Shown: positions 22,611 to 33,975, numbered from the stretch's first letter. The stretch: 64,000 nucleotides of DNA from Dactylonectria macrodidyma (GCA_020744425.1 JAGMUV010000021.1:620001-684000), one strand, 5' to 3'. A program made the numbers and translations. Notes: generated from the letters alone by a model not told the origin.

Positions 22611-23430
22611 CATCCCTAGCTTCCAAGGCGGCAATTTGGGAGACGATGTCGGTGAGGAATATTAGGGAGATTTGAGCTTGTGTCCCGTACAATCTAGAAG
22701 TTGCGAGTGCATTGTCTTATATACAGTTAAATATGGCAGAAAACTACCATAATGGTATTGGGAGCAAAACTGCATCCAGTCAATAGAGGCAGCTGCAGTA
22801 CGTGAATTACGCCATGATATGTTTTATTTTCGACTGTCTTTGCAGCTATCTACCCGGCGCGTGAAACCATTGACAGTGCATGATCTTTATCTACCCTTTA
22901 GGCTCCGCCGCTCATCTTAAAGTAACCTGTCTATGCATGTAGATACGTAAATACTTAGAGTAGAGCGCATTATGGCAGGGCTTCTTGAGTATGCTCTGTC
23001 GACCTCGGCATTTGTTCGCTCGGGAGGAGTGATGAGGCCAACGGACAAAACGGACAATCTCACTCCCAATAATTAGGACAAGGAAGGAATCATTTGACAT
23101 GCGGGGCTCAGCATCCGTTGTCTCGGACAGTTTGATGCGGCCAACGGAGCTGTCGACGATCTGCACAAGGGCCGTCGCTTCAACCCAGCAAGCCGCTAAT
23201 GAATCTAATTGCTTAGGCCCTGATCGGCTCAAAATGTCACAATACCTTCGGTCGTTTTTTCGAGTCAAAAGACAGGGGTCCGGACGCTAAAAAGACGCTC
23301 CTTTCTCTCTTAGTAAATTTTGCGTATAACAGGGGCATACCTTGTCAGCAGTGTCACGGCCCGGTCTGCATAAACCACGTGACGCTAGCCCACCATATCC
23401 GCCCCACTAATTCCTAACCAATCCCGTTGA
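22611..23430. other. Intergenic stretch, nothing recognisable
   Basis: No supported coding region or repeat; small frames on both strands lack domain similarity or splice context. Confidence 0.5.
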
Positions 23431-23520
23431 ATCACGATTCCAAACCGTGATCGCAACAATGGATCACGATCTTTGACCGCGATTCAGGCAGATGAATCAC
23501 GATCCGCAACCGTGATCCAT
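23431..23520. repeat. Cluster of ATCACG / CGTGAT inverted motifs
   Basis: Within 90 bp the hexamer atcacg occurs three times and cgtgat twice, forming two hairpin-capable pairs (atcacgattc...ccgtgatc and atcacgatcc...accgtgatcc). A tatatata motif lies at about 23534-23541 and the Helitron motif follows at 23615. Confidence 0.6.
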
Positions 23521-23614
23521 TAGAACACCCAAGTATATATATTCATTCATTTAGCACTTTCATAGAAGGATAGCTCGATAGCTATTAACACAGCACGTCG
23601 TTTTTTTTTTTTTT

Positions 23615-23690
23615 TTTCACAAGACAAGTGCTTGTGTCGGGCTCTGTCTTTCTTTCACTTTCACAAGGCAAAGCGCCTTGCTTCTCAGGC
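23615..23690 (+). repeat. Helitron 5'-terminal-like motif, copy 2
   Basis: Begins ttcacaagacaagtgcttgt like copy 1 at 3365, continues with an expanded pyrimidine tract, then ttcacaaggcaaagcgcctt. Both small inverted repeats are kept, which suggests selection for structure or recent common origin. Confidence 0.6.
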
Positions 23691-24274
23691 ATGTTCCGAA
23701 AGGCATTGGCGGGTCCCGTAGGGGGCCGGTCTCCTGTTTATTATATTACCGAAATAAATAAATAAAATATTCCCAGGCCATTAATTGAAAAGCCATAAGA
23801 CTCGTTCCGAAAGGCAAACGCCGGCCCGCCAGGGTCCGGTCTCCTGTGCCTTTGCCTGAGGAACGTAGAGACGAAGGTTCTTCCTGATGAAGCAAAAAGG
23901 TTACAGGTCATATTATAAAAGGTCTAAGTTCCATATGTCTGAGAGGAGCACAGCTCCTTACATAGTATCCACATCCCAGCCACCAGCAGATCGAACCATC
24001 TTAGTCATTCAGCCGAAGGCTGACTTTACATCAGTTCTTAAGTTTTCCGAATATGAGGGTCTGGTGCAAGATTGACCAAAAGTTTCTGATTGGTCCAAAT
24101 TTTGTATGGACGGCCGCAAAACGTGCAACAACTGGATGACGGCCTCAAAAAAGTGGGCCATACTTTGGCAGCTGGCATTACCCCCGGTTTGTTTACGTTA
24201 GATTTCGTACGCGCCCGGTTTGTTTACTTTGGATTTCGCACACAATGCTGCTTGATGTCTTGCTTCATTGAGCA

Positions 24275-25040
24275 ATGAGTCCTAAGTCTACTCCTCAACG
24301 GCTACAAGATGACATAATTCCCATCGTCTGTGCCCGCTGTGGTGAGGAGAAACCGGCTGGTGACTTTATTAGCAAAAGGAAATCTGCGGGTAATACTAAG
24401 AATTGCCTGGAGTGCCGTAATCAGTGCAATTCTCATGTCAGCTGTCTCTCCACTCTGTAGGGCTTTCAATGCTAACTAATGAAGAATTCCAGATCCAGAA
24501 GCGCGATTCTGACAATGAGGAGCCTCGCTGTCCGTCCTTCCTCAGTTGAAAGGCCAGCCCCGAAGAGAACCGACACAGATGCTGGCCTTTCGCCTCCGAA
24601 CGAGAGATCCGGAACACAGCCTACTTCACCGGAGAGACTATGACAACTTCACACGGCGAGGAGGTTATTTGAAGAGCCAATTAGCCAGCCGCAGGTGGTG
24701 CTAGGGACGCCAATCCCACCAACCCAACAAAGCTTGCGCAACTTCCGGACTCTTGCTCCCTCACAGCCCGTACAGCCAATGACCGATCAAATCGCCTCAC
24801 ACTCTGATCCATCTCCTGTCCTAAGCAGCACAACTAATACTGAGTACTCTTACTTAACTTCTAGGTTCCATAAGGGCGGGAAGGACTCACAAGATGATGC
24901 TTCTAAGGCCGAGGCGAAGGCAAAGCAGGTGGCTATACAGCGCGACCATCGTTCACGGCGCCGTGCAGGGGAGACTGTCTCCCTGACTCCCTCGATATCT
25001 CAACTGGGCGTCTTTGCAGTTCCTCATGAGCCTGGAGAAG
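24275..25040 (+). pseudogene. 5' exons of the Helitron 2 gene with zinc-binding motif, one in-frame stop
   Basis: The start is ATG at 24275. The first segment encodes VCARCGEEKPAGDFISKRKS and CLECRNQC, a CxxC...CxxC zinc-binding module. A 42-bp intron (24457-24498, containing TGCTAAC) would join it in frame to SAILTMRSLAVRPSSVERPA and on to a Ser/Pro-rich segment from 24650 (RRLFEEPISQPQVVLGTP...). The same frame has TGA at 24641-24643. A 74-bp intron (25041-25114, donor gtatcc, branch gctaac, acceptor ctag) then joins exactly in phase to the Rep-helicase frame. This is a gene model from splice signals. The stop may be a mutation or may lie in an intron I did not resolve. Confidence 0.5.
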
Positions 25041-25114
25041 GTATCCCTGGCCGTGATCATCGTCGTTGTGCAGGCTAACCACTGGGTTAGCCAACGGTCA
25101 TGGCGCCTGTCTAG

Positions 25115-28100
25115 AACGGGACGGGGTAAATATGGGTGACATGGGAGAATTCTCTGAATCCGATATTGACGCCGAAGACTACTTCAATTTGCTTCTCTCG
25201 CCTGCTCGGCCACGGAGGTATCTCGAGCAATTGGGGGTAGAGTGCGATTCCGAACCAGGGGACAAAGACGAGAACGACGAGAACGAGGATGAGTCAGTGG
25301 ATAAGAGCCCTCTTCCCCGTCGCTCGAGGCAGCCTTCCGCACAGCCGTCTCATGGTCGTCGTGGTCGTCGTGGTCGTCGTGGCCCTGTCCCTGGTACAGG
25401 AGGGCGGCCGAGAAAATCTCAGACGCAAGCTCAACCTCCACGGCCGCCGCGACGGTATCGGAGTCCGGTGATGATTTCACCTGAACAATCGGCGGTGTTC
25501 CACGCACCAGATCCGGTGTGGAATGGGGACCTCGACGCTTGCGCCTTGACCGACCGCGATAAGGCCATCCTTCGCGAGTTCTGGACCACGCTTGACAATG
25601 ACCAGATGCAATACTGCAGTAGATGCCAAGAGCGCTGGTTCCAGATGAGGATAGACTCGGAGGGCATTTGTGCGCGTTGCTATCGAAAGGATGAGGAGCG
25701 CCGCCCCGACGAGCCGTACTTTTTCTCTGCGGATAACCAGCTGAATTTTGGCCCTGTACCGACTGAATTGCCCCAGCTCACGCCTATCGAAGAGTCCTTG
25801 ATTGCCCGTGTCCACGTCCACGTGAACATTATGCTTGTGCGAGGGCAGCAGTACAAGTACCGGGGGCACGTGGTTCACTTTCTCCGCGAGGTTGGTTTGG
25901 TGTACCACCAACTCCCCCTTTTACCTCAGGAGGTGAACACTGTGCTACTCCGTCCTGCGAATACGTCATCCCACGCAATGCTCAGCCGACAGTTTACCCG
26001 CCAGTTCCGAGTGCGCCGCCAGCCGGTTGCTATATGGCTTAACTACCTCCGGCGCCATCATCCTGGGTATCGATGCGTAGTCATCGACGAAGAGCGGCTG
26101 AGCCAATTGCCTCAGGACGGCAATGTACTGGATGCCATCCCTCGAAGTCAGGTGGAGGCTACAGACGTTGGGCCTGAGGATGATCAGGAGGCAGAACCAG
26201 ACCTAGAGGACGAGGTTGCAGTGCCAGATCTTTTGGCCAAAGATATGGAGCTCGATGCCCTCCGGGCCATTCTTGCCGAAGGACCGGAAGATGGCCCTGG
26301 ACTTCCTTTAAGCTCCCAGACTCAGGTGCAACACGGGCTAGAGCTCCCAAACATACGTCGCACACCCATTAATGAGTTCAATCGCTCTCATGCACTACTC
26401 TCCTTGGCCTTTCCCTGCCTCTTTCCTGACGGTAGGGCAGACTTTGTTAAGCCTCGATTGCGCTCCATTGATTATAAGGATTACATCGAGCACGCGATGC
26501 GCTGGCATGACGGGCGTTTTGCACGCCACCCTACCTTCCGCTTCGTCACCTTCAACACCCTAGTGCGGTCACAGGCACGCGCAAGGTCCAAATTCTTCGT
26601 GAAGCAACATGATGGCATGCATGAGCCACTCACACGAGAGCAGCTTATTGCGGCGCTCGAACAGAGCGAGGACCCCGAGGCGCAGGCGTTAATTAACTCG
26701 ATCACAAGACATGCAGTGTCTATTCGCAGTACGCGTCCCTTCTGGAATAAGAAGAGGCAGGAACTTGAGGCATATGGCTATAACCTTGACTGTCCCGGAG
26801 CATTCATTACGTTCAGCCCGGCAGATTTACACTGGCGGAGCCTCTACCAGCACATGCCTCAATATGAAGACTGGTTAGCCGCGACCGAGCCGGAGAGGAT
26901 GGCTCTGTCGCGCTACTTATTGCGGCAGAACCCTCACATTGCTGCTTTCCACTTCTACCGCCGATACACTCTATTTCGGGACATCGTTCTAAGTAAGAAG
27001 TTCAGCATCACGGATTACTGGGATCGGTACGAATGGCAAGGCCGTGGTAGCCCACACAACCACGGCCTGTACTGGATGGATAATTCCCCCGGGGCCGACA
27101 TGGAGGACAAAGCGGCTCGTGATATATTTGCGCGCACATGGGGATTCTACGTCACTGCTATCAACCCTGAGCCGAGTAGGAGTATGCCTCAGGGTGAGGG
27201 TAATCCCCTGAGCGTAGATCCCCTGAGCATAGAGATGACATTCCTGCGGCTCTCACAAATCGTCAACCGTTGCCAGCGCCACAAGTGTAACACCACGTAC
27301 TGCTTGCGCGTGAGGAAGAGAACTGGTGATCTGGCGAGGGACATGGAAGGTGCTGCTGCGGATATCGAGGCGGCCAACGTTGCCAATCCAGAGAGGGAGT
27401 GTCGTTTTGACTTCCCTCGTGCCTTGCGGGAGCTGGCCGCAGTGATCAGGAAAGAAGGCCGGTCGTACTACGTCTTTGAGGCGGCCCGGAATGACAGCCT
27501 CGTGAATAACTTCAACCCTGCGATTATCCTAGGCTGGCTAGCCAATATCGACATATCTCCTTGCACTAGCTTACAGGCGGTCCTTACATACGCTGCGAAG
27601 TATTGCAGTAAAGCTGAGAAGAAGACTGAGTCTTTCTCCCGGCTTGCAGACCAGGTCTTGCCTCATACATCGCACGTTCAGCCCCTGTTATCCTTCTCCT
27701 CTCGCCTCATGAACAAGCTGATCGCCGAGAGAGATTACTCGGCGCAGGAGATTTCCCATCTGCTGCTTAACATTCCGCTGCAAGAAGGCACCCGTATGGT
27801 TGTCACCGTGGACTGCCGTCCGTTGGAGCGACAGGCGCGTTCGTATCGTGTGGATGGAGATGTCAACGAGGCCATCGGCAGCTACAGGAAATATCTAGCG
27901 AGAAAGGACCAGCATGAGGATGTAACGTATCTCGAATACCTACAGTCGTACAATCTCAACACGTGGAGGAGACTCGCTGCTCACGCGAAGAAGAGAGTCC
28001 TGTCTTACTTCCCTCGATACAAATCTATAGCGGCCTCTTCCCAGTTTAACGACTTCTGCCGTGTTAAATTGATGATGGTTCATCCACATCGCTCTCCACA

Positions 28101-29967
28101 AGAGTTGCTCGTTGTGGGCGGGCAGCGGTTCGATTCCTTCACGGCTGCGTACATGCACTGCAGACAGCACCACGATACCCATGCGGACGATCATTATGGG
28201 GAGCTAGATACAGATGAATTGACGGCAGAGGAGGATGAGTTTGAGCTTGAGGCCCATGAGGAGCCCATCGCGGAGGAGGATTGGCATGAACTCGCCCGCA
28301 TGCTACCTGACCGCCCGCTGGAGGAAGAGGACATTGACATCCTCGGCCGCCGAGATATTGACATTAATTACGATTGGACCCCTCATGTTGGGCGGTATAC
28401 TGATGATGGCATTCTTAACGGCGACTACTGGAAGCAATGCAAAGCGGAAAACACCCTTGACCTTGACGTGGATGATCAGCCATTAGAGGCTCGCGATTCC
28501 CTAAATCCAGAGCAGCGCCTGGTGTACGACATGGTGATGGGCCACTTCTTGACCCGGGATCCCTCCCAGTTGTTACTCCATGTGGATGGCGGAGGCGGTA
28601 CTGGCAAGTCATACCTCATTAACCTGCTCTCGGCGCACCTCCAAGCTGCGACACGGGGGAGGGGGACACCTGTTTGGCGTGCCGCGCCCACGGGCGTCGC
28701 GGGAAATCAGATTTCGGGCACTACCTTGCATTCCCTGTTGCACCTGCCAATCAATAAGGACTTCAAGCCTCTCTCAGCCATTGATAAGGCCCAGCTCCAG
28801 AAGAAGCTTAAAGATATCAAGTATCTGATCATTGACGAGAAGAGCATGCTGGGACTGCGTCAGTTATCTTGGATCGATGACCGTCTCCGAGAGGCATTCC
28901 CGAATAAGAACGAAGAGTTCTTTGGCGGCCTGAACATACTGTTGGTTGGTGACTTCTTTCAGCTTCCCCCTGTGCTACAGAAGCCGCTTTATTACGATAA
29001 AGAGGTTCAGGGAGTAGAGATCAAGGGCAGAAACGCATATAGGCGATTCGATAAATCGGTCTTCTTGAAGGTTGTCCAGCGGCAGCGTGGCGACGATCAG
29101 GAGGCATTCCGCCTAGCTCTCGGGGAATTGCGGCTGCTTCAACTATCTGTAGAGTCCTGGAAGCTCCTTTCCAGCCGCGTACAGGCAAAACTAGACGATC
29201 AAGAGGTTGCAAGGTTTGTTAACGCCTTACGAGTATACGCCACTAAAGATAGGGTGAACGAATATAACCACTATCACCTCGACCGCCTCAGCCGGCCAGT
29301 CATCCGGGTCATGGCTAAGAACGTCGGCCCCGGCGCGGCTGCTGCGCCTGATGACAAGGCGGGCAACCTTGCGAAGCAGATCCCCATATGCATTGGCTCC
29401 CGTCTGATGCTGACGTCCAACCTTTGGCAGCCAGTTGGCCTCTGCAACGGCGCTCGCGGCACAGTTTATGATATCGGCTGGGCACCTGGGGCCGACCCTA
29501 TCCAAGACCCTCCCTGTGTTATCATGATGGAGTTTGACAAATACAGCGGACCGGTATTCCTGACCACCGCTGATGGCAGGAAGATTGTCCCGATTCTCCC
29601 AGTAGAGAGGGACTTCCTCATCGGAGCCACTCTCTGCGCTCGCACCCAGTTTCCCCTGATCGTATGCTACGCAATTACTGTGCATAAGTCACAAAGCATT
29701 ACCGAAGACATGATAGTTACAGATCTGTCCTGCCGGGACTTTCAGACTGGTTTAAGCTACGTGGCTGTCTCTCGCGTAAAAACGCTTGATGGTCTGATGT
29801 TGGATGCACCATTTGATCGTAATCACCTGGTCTACGGGTCTCCCCCGGATGGCATGAAGATGAAGATGAGGGATCAGGAGCTTCGGAAACGGCAGGTGCT
29901 CACACGGAATCCATACATGTCACATAATACCAATAATGTCCATGGCAATGGATCAGTACGTAGATAA
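25115..29967 (+). CDS. Helitron Rep-helicase (HUH endonuclease plus Pif1-like helicase)
   Basis: Main exon in the frame containing MGDMGEFSESD (possible start 25132); about 1610 residues without a stop. An acidic and Arg/Gly-rich N-terminus is followed by a Cys4 segment (YCSRCQERW...ICARCYRK, about 25615-25690) and a Helitron_like_N domain. The HUH motif GRGSPHNHGLYW is at about 27040-27075 and the catalytic tyrosine motif TYAAKYCSK at about 27588-27614. The Pif1-type helicase has Walker A DGGGGTGKSYLI (about 28585), Walker B LIIDEKSML (about 28828), GDFFQLPPV (about 28950) and the C-terminal motif TVHKSQSI with SYVAVSRVKTLDGL (about 29680-29800). These are all the parts needed for rolling-circle transposition. 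No OTU protease or RPA domain is seen. Confidence 0.93.
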
Positions 29968-30022
29968 TGCAGTAGTAGTAATAGCATCCCGGTCCGCGGA
30001 CACACAGCCTTCGGCTGAGGCT

Positions 30023-30061
30023 ACCCCATGCACCCCATCGCCGCTCCAATGTGCATGGGGT
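30023..30061 (+). repeat. Hairpin near the Helitron 2 3' end
   Basis: accccatgcac and gtgcatggggt form a perfect 11-bp stem around a 17-nt loop, 56 bp after the Rep-helicase stop. A 3' subterminal hairpin is a Helitron hallmark. The canonical CTRR end is not found right after it, so the exact end is open. Confidence 0.6.
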
Positions 30062-30149
30062 GACGTAGTATTTTACGGTCTCAACAATAGCTTACCAGAC
30101 TTAAAGATAGCAAGGGCTGCAGCTCGATCGAGTTGATCTTTAGAGTTTC

Positions 30150-30375
30150 GATCCACTATAGACAAAGCCGTAGTAATTCGAGGCTAGCGATCAACATAGC
30201 CTGCAGCTTGCTAGGAACCAAGACACTCTTTAGCAAGGTGATTCTATTACCATTAGACGTGCTTGGCCATGGTTTTAGAACAGTATTTGCACCGAACGCA
30301 AAGTCGAGTGAATTTACCCCCTCCTGGAGGAATTGGGGCTGCTGCAAAGTGTTCATGAACACCATGTGTTTTAGG
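30150..30375 (-). pseudogene. BED-type zinc finger relic of a hAT transposase
   Basis: On the minus strand one frame reads APIPPGGGKFTRLCVRCKYC, then SKTMAKHV, three stops within four codons, and NHLAKECLGS. The CxxC...HxxxxC spacing and the CKYCSKTM context match the BED finger at the start of fungal hAT transposases. Nothing of the catalytic part follows. Confidence 0.5.
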
Positions 30376-30585
30376 GCGACCGCCTTTATTACTCATAGTA
30401 ATAGTCACATGTCCATTGCTTTTTCAACACCAAAGATGGGAATTTGGTGATGATTTGTGCGTCCCATCAGTAATTTTACAACACACTAAACCTATTCCGT
30501 GTATATACTAGTCCTAATACGGGTAGGCACTAAGCCTAAAATGGGAGAATTTTTGACGTAAATTACTGCCAAAAACCCCCTTTAG

Positions 30586-30626
30586 GAATTTGACCGTCAA
30601 ATACTGTTTTTGACGGTCAAAAACGG
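30586..30626. repeat. Hairpin downstream of the MFS gene
   Basis: tttgaccgtcaaa and tttgacggtcaaa lie a few bases apart and are near-perfect inverted repeats; each arm is itself almost palindromic. It sits about 140 bp beyond the MFS stop and could be a 3' structure or a transposon end. Confidence 0.45.
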
Positions 30627-30763
30627 AACCCTACTCCCGAGAACATCAATACAGGTTGGCTAATTCAGTATGTATTGACTCTTCGATAGGTCCATTAAAA
30701 ACCCTTAGGCTCCTGACAATCCTGGACGGTAATCAAGCTCCTTTGCCCATCCTCTCAATCACC

Positions 30764-32659
30764 TCACATCTGATGGACGCCACTGTCCTTGGTCCAACGT
30801 CTGAATGTCTTTCCGTAAAAGTAGAACACCGACCCAATCAAGCACCAAAGGACTGTAAGTCCCATGTTGGTCATAAACGCGGGTATGAATCTGGATTTGT
30901 GGTTAGACGGCTTGTAATTGAGAAATGGCGGTACATCGCTTACCCTGCCTCAATTGTCCATGGAGTGATGAACTTTCCCATACCGTATCCCCACAAGTTC
31001 TTGTTGACGGTGATTGCAACGAACAGCGACCCAGTCACTGGCTTGTAGCAGTCGATGGCGTATGTGCTCGCAATACTGGGCAATGCAGCAACTTGGATGC
31101 CAGCGCAGGAATAGCCCAACACAACAATGACCTGCCACGGCCACTTCTTCTCATATCCGATCGCAGTAATGATGTTGCCTAGTACCATGATGATAACATA
31201 GGGAATCATGGCGGGCAGGCGCATCTCGGGTTCTCGGATACCTTGGTTTCGTTGTGTCGCCCGCGCGGAGACCCAGTCACTGAAGGGGCCAGCCGTAACG
31301 AGGCCAATCAATGCTCCGACAAGAATGGCAAAGTTCAAGAAGCCTGACAAGATGTGAGTATTCGGGAAAAAAAAAAAGACTAGGGTGGCTTGAACGCAAC
31401 GGGGACATGGACGACTCACCGATCGACTGAGAGCTCATGTTGTAAGGAGGGGCTGCAAATACTTGTGACTGCGTGAGGTTGAGGATCAAGAAGTTGCTGC
31501 AGCTCCAGCTAACAACAAAGGCAGCAAAGAGAACAATGGGATAGAGAAAGAGTCTCCAAGGGGTCCAAACGTCCATGAGAATAGTACGAAAGGGAGAAGA
31601 GTTGGGTTGGAACAGCCACCACTGCTGCTTGGACGGCGTCCCTTTGCCCAAACTTGGGACCGAATCTTGTTGCGAAGTCTGAACGGGCGAATCCGCAGGC
31701 TGCTCCTTGTGTTGGCTCGTGACTTTGTTGATCTCGGCCGCCGGGTCTTCTTCGAAATAGCCTTCAACTCGAGTCCATCTGGTCTCAGGGAACCCAACGG
31801 CTCCGAACGCAATGGACGCCCCCGTCATGGCGACGTTGAGCCACCAGAAATTCTGCCAGCCGATGTGGTCCGCCATTGGGCCGGCGACAATTGGAGCAAT
31901 CTTGCACCCGTTAGCCTGGCTCCACGTTCAGGCTCTTCTAGATGCCTACCATCAAAGATCCCATGTAGGAGACCCAGTATACAGCATTCCAGGTGCCTCG
32001 ATCGTGAAGGAAGAAAATGTCCGCGATAACGGCTGGCTGGAGGATCTCGGACGGTCCAGCACCGATCCCATTCAGGCTATGCGTCTGTCAGCCAACGGTT
32101 AACTCCCCGACGACGCAAAATACTTGCACACATGCGGCCATAAACACCCTATAAGTCTTGGCCCTGGCTCGGATAACGTGGCAGGCGATGCAAATGAGCT
32201 GGGATGCGAGGTACACAGGTCGTCGACCGAATGATGACGAGATCGGAGCCCTGGACATGTGAATATGTAAACACCGGGAACTTCTAGCCGAAAGAGTACT
32301 GACCAGAAGAAATTGCTAAATCCCAGCACGAGGATTGTAACTCCTGTGAACTGGATGACATCTCCGAGGGAGCTATGGTAGTCCTGCATGAGATACGGAA
32401 ACATAGGGGCCAGCGCTAAGGGAGCAAATCCTTGAGTAAAGGTCATGCTGGACACCGCAATGATGGCAGACAGCTTCCAAGGATATTTCCAGTTAAGGGG
32501 GTCGTGCGGGTCAGAAGACGGCTGAGGGACGAGAACACGCTCCGAGTGTTCGGCTTTGATGAAGTGGTGCTTTCCAATGTCCGCCATGATCTCGGTGCCA
32601 GGCAGCACCTCGATCTGGAGCTCAACCTGGAGCTCCTCTCGGCCCTGTGACCCAAGCAT
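30764..32659 (-). pseudogene. MFS transporter (DHA-type), five exons, one nonsense codon
   Basis: Exons 32659-32304, 32250-31950, 31900-31420, 31343-30944 and 30890-30764, with introns of 53, 49, 76 and 53 bp, give 555 codons in perfect phase. The N-terminus has the family signature SSDPHDPLNWKYPWKLS. The loop 2-3 motif reads APISSSFGRRPVYL, the fourth/fifth helix region NGIGAGPSEILQPAVIADIF, and the cytoplasmic centre is polar (PAAEINKVTSQHKEQ). The expected 12 membrane segments are present. The only defect is TGA at 32090-32088 (codon 173), between VVGELTVG and QTHSLNGIGAG; no GT-AG intron of normal size removes it in phase. Family members export drugs, toxins or polyamines by proton antiport. 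It is therefore a recent pseudogene, a sequence error, or a read-through case. Confidence 0.85.
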
Positions 32660-33180
32660 GCATGTGAGCGTCGCAATTCTCTAGGTATGCGTGAGGTAGT
32701 CGTATATACTAACCACGTGATGCTGTGCTGTGGGCATTTTTTCCAAGTAGAGAGAATCAATTGTTCGTTCTGTGTTTGGCTCGATTCTACATGAATTCTG
32801 CGGGAAAGCGCGATCTCATGACTCTTCATATAGCTATACCTCAACACGGTTCTATCCATTCCAATTGCTTAACACAGGGATGCCGAGGGAGACTCCTATG
32901 CCTCGGGTACCTAGCCAATCATCCGCAAAACAAATTGTAAGCTCTTACTGTACACTCACAGACCCCGCGTTGGCAATATGGTCGCGGGTTTCAGCTGCAC
33001 GCGAAGCCTTAGAGAACCACCGCGTGCCCTCTGCTCCGTACTATGCGCGGCCTCTTCTCCAGATTCTCTCCCAATGAGCTTAGCTTACCGAGACGCGTAC
33101 ATCCAGATTAGTATAAGTGAGGTTACATCTGCGGGGTTTAGAGTTTCCGCTTGGAGCTAGAGCTGGCAATTCTGGTCGGC
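32660..33180. other. Intergenic stretch, MFS promoter side
   Basis: No supported gene. A ggtatatatt-free but AT-containing segment (gtcgtatatactaacc, about 32699-32714) lies 45 bp before the MFS start and could serve as its core promoter. Confidence 0.35.
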
Positions 33181-33242
33181 AGTTTTCTCGGCGACTGATA
33201 GGTTGGCGCCCGGGCGCCCACCTATCAGTCGCCAGTTTTCTC
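33181..33242. repeat. 44-bp palindrome flanked by 9-bp direct repeats
   Basis: 33190-33233 runs from ggcgactgataggt through a gcgcccgggcgc centre to acctatcagtcgcc and is its own reverse complement except for one base pair. The identical 9-mer agttttctc flanks it on both sides (33181-33189 and 33234-33242), like a target-site duplication. Confidence 0.8.
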
Positions 33243-33365
33243 AATGAGATGAGTAATTTGAGCCACGCCCAAAGATTAGCATTGGGTGGCATATGTCGGA
33301 GACGCTAATGAACGATTTGGCCACGGCCATGATGCGTACAAGCGCGGTGGATGCCATTACCACTA

Positions 33366-33665
33366 CGGAGCAAGAGCTCAAAAGTCCTTGCCGCGCTAAA
33401 ATCAAGAAAAAGCAAAACGTCTCCAAAACTGGGCTAAATACAAGAAGTACTTCAATCCAATCCAGCACTGCTAAACGCTAGCAGGCTACAGCAGATTCTA
33501 GTGAGCGACTAACCAGCAAGCCTCGCCTAAGCCCTCTGAAGTTATAGGCGTGTTAGGAGAAGGCCTTCTGGAGCAGATTGAGTGTGATGTATCCTAAGTA
33601 ACTAACAGGGTTTGCTGGATGTGGCGTAATTAGCCCACGGCAAGGACTTTTGAGCTCTTCCTCCG
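33366..33665. mobile_element. 300-bp MITE with mariner-type terminal repeats (copy A)
   Basis: The left end cggagcaagagctcaaaagt matches the reverse complement of the right end (cggaggaagagctcaaaagt) with one mismatch, continuing through ccttgccg for 28 bp. TA lies directly outside both ends (33364-33365 and 33666-33667), as for Tc1-mariner insertions. No transposase is inside. The same terminal repeat family bounds the element at 52354-52848 and the mariner relic that starts at 33668. Confidence 0.85.
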
Positions 33666-33667
33666 TA

Positions 33668-33975
33668 CGCAGGAAGAGTTCAAAAGTCCTTGCCAACTAA
33701 AAAATAACGCTAGCTAAATAAGAAATAGTCAATTTTTTACATACTATTCTCAAGCCCCCTATTTCCGTCCCTCTTCTTCCTACCTTCCTGATATTCATTT
33801 CCTCCTTTTAGCTCTATGACCTTTTGGATATATTCCGGAATTCGTTCTATCCAAGCCTGTATTTTCTCTTGTGGAAGCTCTTTCCAAGCTGCTTGCCAGG
33901 CTCGAACAGCTTCTAGCCGGGTCTTTGGAGCCCCCTTTTTATTGTTGTTTCTCTCTTCAAATAACTCCAAGCCGG
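33668..33975 (-). pseudogene. C-terminal fragment of a Tc1/mariner transposase with its 3' terminal repeat
   Basis: The minus-strand frame 33970-33737 encodes GAPKTRLEAVRAWQAAWKEL and PQEKIQAWIERIPEYIQKVI followed by ELKGGNEYQEGR, the C-terminus of fungal mariner transposases (after the last catalytic Asp). Upstream, PAWSYLKRETT is readable in another frame, so a frameshift is present. The element end cgcaggaagagttcaaaagt (33668 onward) is the same terminal repeat as the neighbouring MITE and shares its TA. A 195-bp LTR-like repeat cuts the gene at 33976, and the catalytic part is missing. Confidence 0.75.

Larger units (their letters stand above)
23615..30061 (+). mobile_element. Helitron 2, near-complete autonomous-type element
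   Basis: The left boundary is set by the shared terminal-like motif at 23615-23690 after an 18-T run. The right side is set by an 11-bp hairpin at 30023-30061 shortly after the Rep-helicase stop. Inside lie a direct duplication of a gttccgaaaggca...ccggtctcctgt segment (about 23694-23742 and 23804-23851), a zinc-finger 5' exon and the Rep-helicase frame. The exact 5'-TC and CTRR-3' ends could not be fixed. Confidence 0.7.
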
